A stretch of 64,000 nucleotides of DNA, from contig NZ_CAAAIA010000004.1 in the NCBI RefSeq assembly GCF_900639875.1, forward strand, positions 1 through 64,000, in the 5' to 3' direction. Source of the stretch: Legionella impletisoli (GTDB lineage: Bacteria > Pseudomonadota > Gammaproteobacteria > Legionellales > Legionellaceae). Within the stretch, counting starts at the first letter, position 1; each line of letters starts with the position of its first letter. The notes below the pieces were generated by a model that made no database searches, was not told the origin of the DNA, and was given only the letters and a program-made list of their open reading frames with translations. Shown here piece after piece: positions 27,934 to 36,265 of this stretch. Both the position numbers and the translations under genes were made by a program.

Positions 27934-28460
27934 ATGCTTATGACAACCTTACCGAGCAACTAAAGACAAGATTACCCGAGCTTTTATGGCGCATGACAAA
28001 GCTAGGGTTAAGAATTAAGGAGCAGGTATTGCCCGAAGGTTTATTTAAGTGCGCTTATGATGATAATCCTGAGTCGTATATCCAAGAAATCAGATCGGAT
28101 TTATTGGTATTAAATGAAAATACTAACGCGAATAGCGTTCAATTTTTGGCTAGTCGAATCGCTCGTAAAATTAACGTGTTGGTTTGCTTATGCCAGCTTC
28201 ATGAAAAAAAAATACCTCAATCCTACACAGCGTCCTTAACGATTCAAACGTTAGCAACGAGACAGCAATGGTTGCAACAATTAGAACATAAAATCCATTC
28301 ACTTGAAGAACAAAAGCAATCTCTTGCACGTCGTTTAACAGAATGTTTAAAGAGATCACCACGAGATGATCAGGCTATTCTTATTCTGCAAAAAGATTTA
28401 GGAGAGCTAGAAAAACAAATCACACTAGCAAAAGAGACAGAGAAAAAGATGACTTCGTAA
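27930..28460 (+). CDS. PriC-like helical protein (primosomal N'' candidate)
   Basis: A 176-residue, mostly helical protein coupled to the preceding phosphoesterase by an ATGA overlap. The C-terminal half, RQQWLQQLEHKIHSLEEQKQ and LQKDLGELEKQITLAKE, resembles the pattern of primosomal replication protein PriC, which helps reload DnaB at stalled forks, and the FLASRIARKINVL helix fits the same family. The similarity is weak by eye, so the function is tentative. A biotin carboxylase gene starts 9 bp later. Confidence 0.5.
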   Translation: MNAYDNLTEQLKTRLPELLWRMTKLGLRIKEQVLPEGLFKCAYDDNPESYIQEIRSDLLVLNENTNANSVQFLASRIARKINVLVCLCQLHEKKIPQSYTASLTIQTLATRQQWLQQLEHKIHSLEEQKQSLARRLTECLKRSPRDDQAILILQKDLGELEKQITLAKETEKKMTS

Positions 28461-28469
28461 GGAGCAAGG

Positions 28470-29900
28470 ATGTTCAAGAAAATATTAATTTGTAATCGTG
28501 GAGAAATTGCTCTAAGAATTATTCGAGCCTGCCAAGAGCTAAACATCGCAACGGTTGCAATTTATAGCGAAGTGGATCGTTATGCATTGCATGTAAAACG
28601 AGCGACTCATGCACATTGTTTGAGTCAGAAACCATTGGATGCTTATTTGGATGGAGAGAAAATCATTGCCTTTGCGAAAACCGCGGGGTGCGATGCGATT
28701 CATCCTGGCTATGGTTTTTTATCTGAGCAGGCCGAATTTGCTAGAGCATGTGAGCAGGCAGGACTTGTTTTTATTGGTCCTAAATCGAGAGTTATTGCGG
28801 AAATGGGGTCTAAGGTAGCAGCTCGCCAAGCGATGGAAAAAGCTGGTCTTCCTCTTATTCCTGGCAGTTTAGGAAACCTTACTGAAGCAAAGCAGGCAGT
28901 TAAGCAAGCAAAGGAATTGGGTTATCCCGTCATGTTAAAAGCGACCTTAGGAGGGGGTGGTCGAGGCATTCGTATCTGTCGAGATGATAAAGAAGTTCTT
29001 CAACAATTTGAGCGCGTACAGTCCGAGGCCAAGAAAGCATTTGGTAATACCCAGGTGTATATGGAAAAATGGATTGAAAATCCGCGTCATATCGAGGTTC
29101 AAGTGCTTGCAGACCATCATGGCCATGTGGTCCATTTATTTGAACGTGATTGCTCGATTCAAAGGCGACATCAAAAACTCATTGAAATTGCTCCCGCTCC
29201 AGATTTGGATGAGGCTACGCGGGAAAAATTGTATGGCTATGCGGTTAAAGGTGCGCAGTCGGTAGGATATACAAATGCTGGAACAATGGAATTTATTCTA
29301 GATAAAGACCACAACATTTATTTCTTAGAAATGAACACTCGTTTGCAGGTTGAGCATCCCATCACGGAGCAGATTACAGGGATAGATATTGTGCAAGAAC
29401 AAATTCGGATAGCTGCAGGACAAACCTTGTCTTTTACTCAAGATGAGATTACAAGATGTGGATTCGCGATTGAGTTTCGTATCAATGCTGAGGATCCACA
29501 AAATGATTTTCTGCCAAGTTTTGGAAGAATCACTCGCTATTATCCTCCTGGAGGCCCAGGAGTCAGAACCGATAGCGCAATATACACAGGTTACACCATT
29601 CCACCGGATTTTGATTCGTTAATAGCGAAATTAACAGTATGGGGCTTAGACTGGGAAATGACCTTACGACGCGCTAAAAGAGCACTTTTAGAAATGCGCT
29701 TATTTGGCGTTAAAACAACGATTCCTTATTATCTAGAGCTCTTGCAGTCCAAATCTTTGCGAAATAAAGAGCTCAATACAGCAATGATTGACGAGCATCC
29801 TGAGTGGAGAGAATACTCCAATAAATCTTTGCCTCATCATAAGGCGGCTGTAATTGCCGCAGCGATTGCAGCATTAAGCCAACAAGACCCGCAAGCTTAG
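28470..29900 (+). CDS. Biotin carboxylase subunit (pyruvate/acyl-CoA carboxylase type)
   Basis: This 476-residue ATP-grasp enzyme carboxylates biotin on a carrier protein. Motifs: KKILICNRGEIALRIIRAC, IHPGYGFLSE, GPKSRVIAEMGSK, the ATP loop LGGGGRGIRI, ERDCSIQRRHQKLIE, and MNTRLQVEHPITE. It extends about 25 residues past AccC with an AAVIAAAIAAL helix, typical of stand-alone subunits of pyruvate or acyl-CoA carboxylases. Its carboxyltransferase and biotin carrier are not nearby, so AccC or PycA cannot be decided. GGAGCAAGG is the ribosome binding site. Confidence 0.9.
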   Translation: MFKKILICNRGEIALRIIRACQELNIATVAIYSEVDRYALHVKRATHAHCLSQKPLDAYLDGEKIIAFAKTAGCDAIHPGYGFLSEQAEFARACEQAGLVFIGPKSRVIAEMGSKVAARQAMEKAGLPLIPGSLGNLTEAKQAVKQAKELGYPVMLKATLGGGGRGIRICRDDKEVLQQFERVQSEAKKAFGNTQVYMEKWIENPRHIEVQVLADHHGHVVHLFERDCSIQRRHQKLIEIAPAPDLDEATREKLYGYAVKGAQSVGYTNAGTMEFILDKDHNIYFLEMNTRLQVEHPITEQITGIDIVQEQIRIAAGQTLSFTQDEITRCGFAIEFRINAEDPQNDFLPSFGRITRYYPPGGPGVRTDSAIYTGYTIPPDFDSLIAKLTVWGLDWEMTLRRAKRALLEMRLFGVKTTIPYYLELLQSKSLRNKELNTAMIDEHPEWREYSNKSLPHHKAAVIAAAIAALSQQDPQA

Positions 29901-30089
29901 ATAGCACCTTATGAGTTCTGAATCTAGACAGGGTAAGATCATACCTTTTTGTCTATAAAATATTTGAAATGGTTATTTATATATACATTATTCAGTCAAA
30001 GTATGATTTTGCATTATGGGTCTAGAAGGCATCCTAGAAAATTAAACGTTCTAATGGTAGAGTTTTGTTTAGGAATAGGAGGCCACCAC

Positions 30090-30950
30090 ATGGATGCAGC
30101 AGAACAAAATACTATTTTTGAGAGCCACGTTATAAAGGATATACTTAAGCACGTTCATTATAATTCGTATGTTTTATTTGATCTCGATAATACGGTCATG
30201 CAGTCGCAAATTGAACTAGGTAGCGATCAATGGTTTGAGTATCTTTTGCGGCATACGTTAAGTCAAATTTCCGATCCAAATTTAGCCGCCACGATGGTCT
30301 TTGCCATTTATAATGAAATCCAAAAAATTGTAAAAACAACCGTGGTGGAGCAAAGCACGATCAAATTGATCCAGGCATTCCAAGATATTGGTCTTCCAGT
30401 TATTGCTATAACTGCTCGGGGAAAATGTTTACACGAGCCCACAGTGCGGCAATTAAAAGACTGCCAAATTGATTTTTCATACAGCAAATCGATTCCACAT
30501 GCATCTTTTTCTTTTCAAATTGATACCAGCTCAAGTGCAGCGGAAGCGTTTTATGCCGATGGTATAATCTTTTGTAGCGGAAAAAACAAAGGCCAATGTT
30601 TAAATGCTTTTTGGGATCGAGTGAATGCCTCTCCTAAGAACATAATCATGACGGATGATAAGAAAAAATCGCTGGTTCAGGTCAATGAGATGGCTCAGTC
30701 AAGGGGAATACGATTTGTGGGAAGTCGTTATGGTTTTTTGGATGAAAAAGTGAGCCGCTTTGATGCAAACAAAGCCCTTGAGCAAATGGGGGCGATCTGC
30801 CGATATCTACCTGAAGAAATTCAATTGCTGGTTACCCAGTTGATGAATCCACCTAAAATTTCCTCGCGGGATTATTTGCGTTTTTTTTACACGGATAATT
30901 TTCAACATTCTGAGAAAGAGTCCCAATCTAACTTAGTGATGGAGCCTTAA
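30090..30950 (+). CDS. DUF2608 family HAD-like protein
   Basis: A 286-residue protein of the DUF2608 type, common in Legionella and relatives. LFDLDNTVMQS near residue 27 is a HAD-type nucleophile motif (D-x-D-N-T), followed by IAITARG, a possible motif II, and IIMTDDKKKS resembling motif IV. This suggests a phosphatase-like fold, but the substrate is unknown. I chose ATG 30090 because AGGAGG precedes it by seven bases; a longer frame from 29949 would add a hydrophobic N terminus. It converges on panC. Confidence 0.8.
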   Translation: MDAAEQNTIFESHVIKDILKHVHYNSYVLFDLDNTVMQSQIELGSDQWFEYLLRHTLSQISDPNLAATMVFAIYNEIQKIVKTTVVEQSTIKLIQAFQDIGLPVIAITARGKCLHEPTVRQLKDCQIDFSYSKSIPHASFSFQIDTSSSAAEAFYADGIIFCSGKNKGQCLNAFWDRVNASPKNIIMTDDKKKSLVQVNEMAQSRGIRFVGSRYGFLDEKVSRFDANKALEQMGAICRYLPEEIQLLVTQLMNPPKISSRDYLRFFYTDNFQHSEKESQSNLVMEP

Positions 30951-30994
30951 GATCCCATCACATGCCAGAAAAAAACTTCCTAAGAATCATTTTT

Positions 30995-31753
30995 TTATAG
31001 AGAATAGTTATCAATGAGTCGCACGCTTCCAATTTTGACGGCCACAAACCGTCGATTGTCATTTTCTTCTAAATACTCTACCTCAATACCAAGCTTATTT
31101 AATCGATCAATGAGCGCTTGTTTGGGAAGTGGTTGATGAAAAATATGGGCGAATTGATCCGCTAGCTCGCGGTGACTTGGTTGTAAACGATTATTTCGAG
31201 AACTACAGGCTAAGCCACTCGTCTCACGGACAGTCGGGCAAGATAGGATTTCAATCTCCATGAAAAAAGCCGCGACCATATCCTTGATAAGCTGATATTG
31301 TTGATAATCCTTTTCACCAAAATAAGCGCGATGAGGTTTTACCAGGTTTAATAATTTCATGACAACGGTTAATACGCCGGTGAAATGTCCTGGGCGGTGA
31401 GCGCCTTCCATGGCTAAACTTTCTTTATTTTCATGAATCTGATATCGATAGCCATCTGAGTACATCGTCTCTTCGTTAGGCAAAATACAATAATCAACAT
31501 TCAAGTCTTTAAGTAAAGCGAGATCAGCCTCTAAGGTTCTTGGATAAAGCTTGAAATCATCGGGTTGATTAAATTGCGTGGGATTGATAAAGAGGCTTGC
31601 CACCGTGATATCATTTTCTGAGGTCGATTTCTGATATAACGAAGCATGACCTGCATGCAAATTTCCCATCGTTGGCACAAAACCGATTTGATGCTCTGGC
31701 AATATAGCTCGGCGAAAAGACTGCCATTCAGCCAAATTGTAAAATAGTTTCAT
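30995..31753 (-). CDS. panC: Pantoate--beta-alanine ligase
   Basis: PanC condenses pantoate and beta-alanine with ATP to form pantothenate. The 252-residue protein has [16 protein letters not shown] with the HxGH-type motif, [43 protein letters not shown], and [10 protein letters not shown] (usual form LAMSSRN). It is somewhat shorter than the 280-residue E. coli enzyme at its C terminus. It follows panB by 11 bp; coaD at 57993 serves the later CoA pathway. Confidence 0.96.
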   Translation of the reverse strand: MKLFYNLAEWQSFRRAILPEHQIGFVPTMGNLHAGHASLYQKSTSENDITVASLFINPTQFNQPDDFKLYPRTLEADLALLKDLNVDYCILPNEETMYSDGYRYQIHENKESLAMEGAHRPGHFTGVLTVVMKLLNLVKPHRAYFGEKDYQQYQLIKDMVAAFFMEIEILSCPTVRETSGLACSSRNNRLQPSHRELADQFAHIFHQPLPKQALIDRLNKLGIEVEYLEENDNRRFVAVKIGSVRLIDNYSL

Positions 31754-31764
31754 AATTGTAATCC

Positions 31765-32553
31765 TTAGAATGCATGCTCATCAGTTGGAAAGACCTGCCT
31801 TGAAACTTCTTCTGCGTAGGCATTAATGGCGTTTAAGAGCATTTCTTTGCCTGAAAGATAATGTTTAATAAATCGTGGCTTAAACTCGGTTTGTAATCCG
31901 AGTAAATCATGCCAGACTAAGACTTGACCATCCGTAATTACACCCGCACCAATGCCAATGGTCGGAATGGTTAATTCAGCAGTAATGTGTGCAGCGAGTG
32001 TTTGAGGGACACATTCCAATACGATTGCAAAGCACCCTGCGTCTTCGAGTGCCTTTGCCTCTTTAATTAAGCAAAGCGCTTTCTCTTCCTGCTTTCCTTG
32101 TACTCGATAGCCGCCTAATTGATGGATGGATTGGGGAGTTAATCCAATATGCCCCATCACAGGAACTCCTGCTGTGGCTAAATAGCGAATGGTTTCACAA
32201 ACTTCTGGATCAGCCGCTTCTATTTTAACGGCATGTGCGCCGGCTTGGAGTAATTGTTTGACGTTTTCTATTGTTTGCTCGCGGGAGGCTCTATGAGCTA
32301 GAAAAGGGATATCAGCAATTAGAAATTGTGTTTTAAGACCACGAGCGACGGCAGCCGTGTGTAATACCATCATCTCCATAGTGGCGTTAATGGTAGTTTC
32401 ATGGCCATGAACAACCATAGCCACAGAGTCGCCTACAAGCACACAGTCAATCTTTGATTCGGCAATAATGCAGGCGGAAGGATAATCGTAACAGGTCAGA
32501 ACACTGATTTTTTCTTGCTGTTCTTTTTTACGTTTAAAATCTTGGATTTTCAT
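31765..32553 (-). CDS. panB: 3-methyl-2-oxobutanoate hydroxymethyltransferase
   Basis: PanB makes ketopantoate from 2-oxoisovalerate and methylene-tetrahydrofolate. The 262-residue protein shows [27 protein letters not shown] (magnesium site), [20 protein letters not shown] and [21 protein letters not shown]. Start ATG 32553 is supported by GGAGGGAAGGA directly upstream; the longer frame has no family sequence. It is the first gene of a panB-panC operon. Confidence 0.97.
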   Translation of the reverse strand: MKIQDFKRKKEQQEKISVLTCYDYPSACIIAESKIDCVLVGDSVAMVVHGHETTINATMEMMVLHTAAVARGLKTQFLIADIPFLAHRASREQTIENVKQLLQAGAHAVKIEAADPEVCETIRYLATAGVPVMGHIGLTPQSIHQLGGYRVQGKQEEKALCLIKEAKALEDAGCFAIVLECVPQTLAAHITAELTIPTIGIGAGVITDGQVLVWHDLLGLQTEFKPRFIKHYLSGKEMLLNAINAYAEEVSRQVFPTDEHAF

Positions 32554-32813
32554 GCGTCCTTCCCTCCAAAAACTGGAGTGGGACGAAAATTGGGTACCTG
32601 TCGCATGGATCAAGTCCTCCTAGTAGATTATAGAATATTAAGTCGCTGCTCTATTCGGAGTCAGCGCGAGTGTAATCATAAATCACAGAGATAAAAAAGC
32701 AAGAAAAGCGATATTTCTTTATACCAGCATGCGGGGTGGCTTAGAAATTTTAATAAAACTTTCCCATGTTTTTTGTTACAGTATCGGCTGATAACATTAT
32801 AAGTGATGAAATT

Positions 32814-33152
32814 GTGCCTACTTTACCTAATTGTCCAAAGTGTAATTCTTTATTTACCTATCAAGATGAAAGCTTATTAGTCTGTCCTGAATGTGCATAT
32901 GAATGGGATCCTGAAGCCATACAAGAAAAATTTGAACAAAAAATAGTAAAAGATGCAAATGGCAATATATTGAGTGATGGTGATACGGTTATCGTGATTA
33001 GGGACTTGAAAGTAAAGGGCAGTTCCTCTGTCGTTAAAGTTGGCACAAAGGTAAAGAATATTAGGCTAGTTGAAGGGGATCATGATATCGAATGTAAAAT
33101 TGATGGTATTGGGGCTATGAAGCTAAAATCAGAATTTGTTAAAAAATCATAA
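32814..33152 (+). CDS. yjdM: YjdM/PhnA-type zinc ribbon protein
   Basis: A 112-residue cytoplasmic protein closely like E. coli YjdM (formerly PhnA): [17 protein letters not shown] and [13 protein letters not shown] give the CxxC pairs of a zinc ribbon, and [20 protein letters not shown] is the family core. Its role is unknown; it is not a proven phosphonate hydrolase. I chose GTG 32814, giving [10 protein letters not shown] as in E. coli (MSLPHCPKC); no ATG lies close. It stands alone. Confidence 0.9.
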   Translation: MPTLPNCPKCNSLFTYQDESLLVCPECAYEWDPEAIQEKFEQKIVKDANGNILSDGDTVIVIRDLKVKGSSSVVKVGTKVKNIRLVEGDHDIECKIDGIGAMKLKSEFVKKS

Positions 33153-33170
33153 AAGGCATTTTTCTCTGAG

Positions 33171-33204
33171 GTTTTTTTTACATACTAGTTTTTTTTACAT
33201 ACTA
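33171..33204. repeat. Tandem 17-bp duplication
   Basis: GTTTTTTTTACATACTA occurs twice in direct succession (33171-33187 and 33188-33204), shortly after the yjdM stop. It looks like a local slippage duplication. Confidence 0.8.
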
Positions 33205-33286
33205 GTTTCTGTAAGGAACATCCTATCAGCTACCTTGCGGTGAAACTTTTGCAGAGTTTGGTAGCTACTTCAGGGACGATATCTAT

Positions 33287-33472
33287 CTATTCTTCATTTT
33301 TTTCTAATTTAAGACCATCTAGATGATTTTCATTACGTTCACTTTCTTGTTGTGCTATCTGTCGTTCTTTTTTTGTTCTTCCAAATTTAATGCGATTTTC
33401 AGAAGCCTTCTTTTCTCTCTCCGAACGATTTTTAGCTTTTCTTTTTTTATTTAGATTAATAATATCTGCCAT
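33287..33472 (-). CDS. DUF4169 family small protein
   Basis: A 61-residue, highly charged protein, MADIINLNKKRKAKNRSERE, with FGRTKKER and a C-terminal LDGLKLE, the pattern of DUF4169. The function is unknown. In alphaproteobacteria DUF4169 often sits beside a small ribbon-helix-helix protein; here a possible small gene lies upstream on the same strand, but I cannot confirm that fold in it. Confidence 0.8.
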   Translation of the reverse strand: MADIINLNKKRKAKNRSEREKKASENRIKFGRTKKERQIAQQESERNENHLDGLKLEKNEE

Positions 33473-33639
33473 CTTACTATTCTCATGCGAAATAGGTTGT
33501 GAAAAGCTCGTGTCCTATAGTCACTCTATCAAATGATAATATTGATACGCGAACTATATAACAAGCAATGCCACAAAATCTATGCGGTAATTATTAAGGA
33601 TCAAGATAGGTTTCATTTAATAATTCATGAGAGGGACGT

Positions 33640-33840
33640 TTATTTCCAGCACAGGTTGAATAAGCACCTAGTTTGGGCTTTGGGTGTGTCGATTTCTTCA
33701 ACTAACCTTCTCAGATTTGTAAAAGAAGGTCTTTCAATATCCATGATCTGCAGTCTATTCGTGGTCCCTGTTGACTGCGTGTAAAATAATGTAAATTTAT
33801 TGGATCCATGATTATGATTATTATTTTCTTGGTTAGTCAT
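33640..33840 (-). CDS. Possible small hypothetical protein
   Basis: A 66-residue frame with a GGAGAG ribosome binding site before its ATG, an Asn/His-rich N terminus (TNQENNNHNHGSNKF) and no recognised domain. It is on the same strand as DUF4169, 167 bp upstream of it. The opposite-strand frame at 33533-33784 competes for the same bases. Coding status is uncertain. Confidence 0.35.
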   Translation of the reverse strand: MTNQENNNHNHGSNKFTLFYTQSTGTTNRLQIMDIERPSFTNLRRLVEEIDTPKAQTRCLFNLCWK

Positions 33841-34195
33841 CAATCTCTCCAAAGTAGACGCTTAAAAATACTCAATGGCAAGTCAATCTATTGATAAAAG
33901 AGTATAATTAATTTTCCAATATTAACAATTCATGCAAGAAAATAATTCCGCTCATTTTATTTCAATCTGAATTAAATTAAATTTGCCACATTTCTTTATG
34001 GTTTTCCTCCGTACATGACCGTGTTTTTGTCATGTACGGAGATGGCTTCCTCTTTCTTTTTCTATGGATTGAAAAATTAGTATAAGGAAGTAAAGAAAAT
34101 CCTCGTGTTTTCTAGAGGCTCTATTTTTTTGTCTTCTCTTGTTACCATTGTGTTATTATTGTACCCATTTCCGCATAAGAAGTTGAACCATTAAA
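33841..34195. other. Intergenic stretch of about 350 bp with one strong hairpin
   Basis: A perfect 13-bp stem CTCCGTACATGAC/GTCATGTACGGAG with a nine-base loop lies at 34007-34041 with no T-run on either side. The rest is AT-rich, without a gene; the last 100 bases probably contain the promoter of the hydrolase-zapE pair. Confidence 0.6.
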
Positions 34196-34852
34196 ATGAA
34201 TATTAAAGCCTTGTTAAACGAAGCTGGCGAACATTCTTTTTTAAGAGCAGGCACTGCAGGCGAAATTGAAGGTATTCTATCGGTTCCTAATGACGTTCGC
34301 TTCGATTTTGTTGCTATTTTAGGACATCCGCACTCTTTGCAGGGTGGGTCGATGAATAATAAAGTGGTAACGACCATGTCGCGTGCGTTTAAGGAGTTAT
34401 GCATTCCAAGCATTCGCTTTAATTTTCGTGGGGTTGGGCAAACCGATGGTGAGTATGATGCAGGCATTGGTGAAAGCGAAGATATGCTGGCTATCACGGA
34501 TTATTGGCAAAAGGCCATGCCTGAAGCAAAATTTATTTTTGCCGGGTTTTCATTTGGTTCTTATGTGGTCTATCGAGTCGCAGCACAGCACGAACATGAA
34601 TTATTAATAACCGTAGCTCCCCCAGTACATCATTATGACTACGAAGCATTTCAACATTCACCTTCTCCTTGGATAATCCTTCAAGGTGATGAAGATGAGG
34701 TCGTGCCCAAGGATTTTGTATTAAAATTCGCCGAAGAGTTGTCCCTGCCTGTATTAGAATTTCCTAAAACAGGACATTTTTTCCATGGTCGACTCGTTGA
34801 ACTAAAAGCTCGTTTAATCGATGAAATTCGCCGACAGGTTCCAACTCTATGA
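34196..34852 (+). CDS. Alpha/beta hydrolase (COG2945 type)
   Basis: A 218-residue serine hydrolase. The nucleophile elbow is FAGFSFGSYV (G-x-S-x-G), the oxyanion region GHPHSLQGGSMNNKVV, the acid is in LQGDEDEVVP, and the base in KTGHFFHG. FNFRGVGQTDGEYD is typical of COG2945. The substrate is unknown; esterase or thioesterase activity is likely. ATG overlaps between its end and zapE show translational coupling. Confidence 0.88.
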   Translation: MNIKALLNEAGEHSFLRAGTAGEIEGILSVPNDVRFDFVAILGHPHSLQGGSMNNKVVTTMSRAFKELCIPSIRFNFRGVGQTDGEYDAGIGESEDMLAITDYWQKAMPEAKFIFAGFSFGSYVVYRVAAQHEHELLITVAPPVHHYDYEAFQHSPSPWIILQGDEDEVVPKDFVLKFAEELSLPVLEFPKTGHFFHGRLVELKARLIDEIRRQVPTL

Positions 34853-35901
34853 ACTTACTGGCCGACTATGAAGCAGCCATTGCTGAGGGTCTTATTGAAC
34901 ATGATCCAATACAAAGGCTAATTCTTGCTAAGTTGCAGCAAATAGCCAATGAAGTTCTGCGATCAAGCCGGTGGTTTAAACGCTCAAAACCAATTAAAGG
35001 ATTATATCTCTATGGGCCTGTGGGCGCTGGCAAAACATTTGTCATGGATTTGTTCTATAATGCCCTCCCATTGAAGCAAAAGACTCGTTTCCATTTTCAC
35101 CACTTTATGCAACAAGTCGATGCGCAACTGCGCTCTTTGCAGGGCTTGAAAGATCCACTCAAAAAGATTGCCTCCGATTTAGCTAAAAAAAGTCGCGTGC
35201 TTTGTTTAGATGAGTTTTTAGTCTATGACATTGCCGATGCCATGATCTTGGCGCAATTACTGAAAGCCTTATTTTCTCATCAGGTTATTCTCGTTGCAAC
35301 GTCCAATACCCCACCTGATCAATTGTATCTAAAGGGATTACAGCGAGCCCGTTTTCTGCCGGCCATCGATTTAATTAAACAACATTGTGATGTTATGGCG
35401 TTGGGGGATAAACGCGATTATCGTCTGGGTAGGGTTTCGAGTATAGACGCGTACTTATGCCCGTTGAATGAGGTAACAGAAAAAAAAATGAATGACCAGT
35501 TTCATGAGATTGCACCTAAAGCGGAAGAACATTCTACAATTACTGTCCAAACTCGTGAAATACGTTGTAAAAAGATAAGCGATGAAGCCGTTTGGTTTGA
35601 ATTTAATGTCATTTGCAATCTTCCTCGTTCACAATTAGATTATCTTGAAATAGCCGATCGTTTTAACACGATTTTTGTGAGTGGTATTCCCACGTTATCC
35701 AGTCAAGATATGGTCAAAGTCATTCTCTTAATGCATTTTATTGACGTAATGTATGATAACGGCATTCGAGTTATCATTTCCGCCGAAGCGCCTCCCGATG
35801 AGCTATACCAACAGGGCCCATTGCATGCGGAATTTCAACGAACCGTGAGCCGCTTGTTTGAAATGCAATCATTTGATTATTTAAATAGAGAATTAACTTA
35901 A
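34849..35901 (+). CDS. zapE: Cell division protein ZapE (AFG1-like ATPase)
   Basis: ZapE is an AAA-type ATPase that acts on Z-ring stability during division under stress; it was earlier called YhcM and resembles mitochondrial AFG1. The 350-residue protein has Walker A YGPVGAGKTFVMD, the RFHFHHFMQQVD motif, Walker B VLCLDEFLVYDIADAM, and the sensor region VATSNTPPDQLY. It is complete apart from a slightly short N terminus. It is coupled to the hydrolase upstream. Confidence 0.93.
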   Translation: MNLLADYEAAIAEGLIEHDPIQRLILAKLQQIANEVLRSSRWFKRSKPIKGLYLYGPVGAGKTFVMDLFYNALPLKQKTRFHFHHFMQQVDAQLRSLQGLKDPLKKIASDLAKKSRVLCLDEFLVYDIADAMILAQLLKALFSHQVILVATSNTPPDQLYLKGLQRARFLPAIDLIKQHCDVMALGDKRDYRLGRVSSIDAYLCPLNEVTEKKMNDQFHEIAPKAEEHSTITVQTREIRCKKISDEAVWFEFNVICNLPRSQLDYLEIADRFNTIFVSGIPTLSSQDMVKVILLMHFIDVMYDNGIRVIISAEAPPDELYQQGPLHAEFQRTVSRLFEMQSFDYLNRELT

Positions 35902-35967
35902 ATTGCTTGCTGCTCATTCCCTGTCTTAAGGCTTCAAACGTGGGAATTTCAGCTTTTTTGCTCTTGT

Positions 35968-35988
35968 AATTGAGAATGATTCTCGATA
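35968..35988. promoter_or_regulatory. Fur-box-like palindrome upstream of feoA
   Basis: GAGAATGATTCTC (35972-35984) is a perfect palindrome centred in AATTGAGAATGATTCTCGAT, matching much of the 19-base Fur consensus. It lies about 45 bp before the feoA start, where iron-bound Fur would block transcription of the ferrous iron uptake genes. Confidence 0.75.
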
Positions 35989-36031
35989 TCATTTGAGAAC
36001 GAATCTTTATCGTTTATGTTGTGGGTTTAAC

Positions 36032-36265
36032 ATGGTGCTTACTATCAGTGATCTAGCAAAAGGTGACAGGGCGCGGCTCATCGATTTTGGGAATACCGAT
36101 CCTGTCTATAGACGCAGGTTATTGTCATTAGGATTAACCCGTGGTGCAGAAATAAAAGTAATACGTGTAGCGCCTTTGGGCTGCCCTATGCAAGTTGAAA
36201 TTCGCGGTACCTCATTAACCTTAAGAAAGGACGAAGCGCGCTATTTGTCATGGGAGCGCCTATGA
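36032..36265 (+). CDS. feoA: Ferrous iron transport protein A
   Basis: FeoA is a small SH3-like cytoplasmic protein needed for FeoB function. The 77-residue protein has TISDLAKGDRARLIDFG, RRRLLSLGLTRGAEIKVIRV, and PMQVEIRGTSLTLRKDEA, all family features. The start ATG 36032 gives the normal length. It overlaps feoB by four bases and is first in feoABC, with a Fur-box-like site upstream. Confidence 0.95.
   Translation: MVLTISDLAKGDRARLIDFGNTDPVYRRRLLSLGLTRGAEIKVIRVAPLGCPMQVEIRGTSLTLRKDEARYLSWERL

Noticed and set aside
33533-33784. Open frame of 83 codons on the plus strand
   Set aside because: It overlaps the minus-strand small frame, lacks a convincing ribosome binding site and shows no recognisable domain. 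Low-complexity hydrophobic ends suggest chance.
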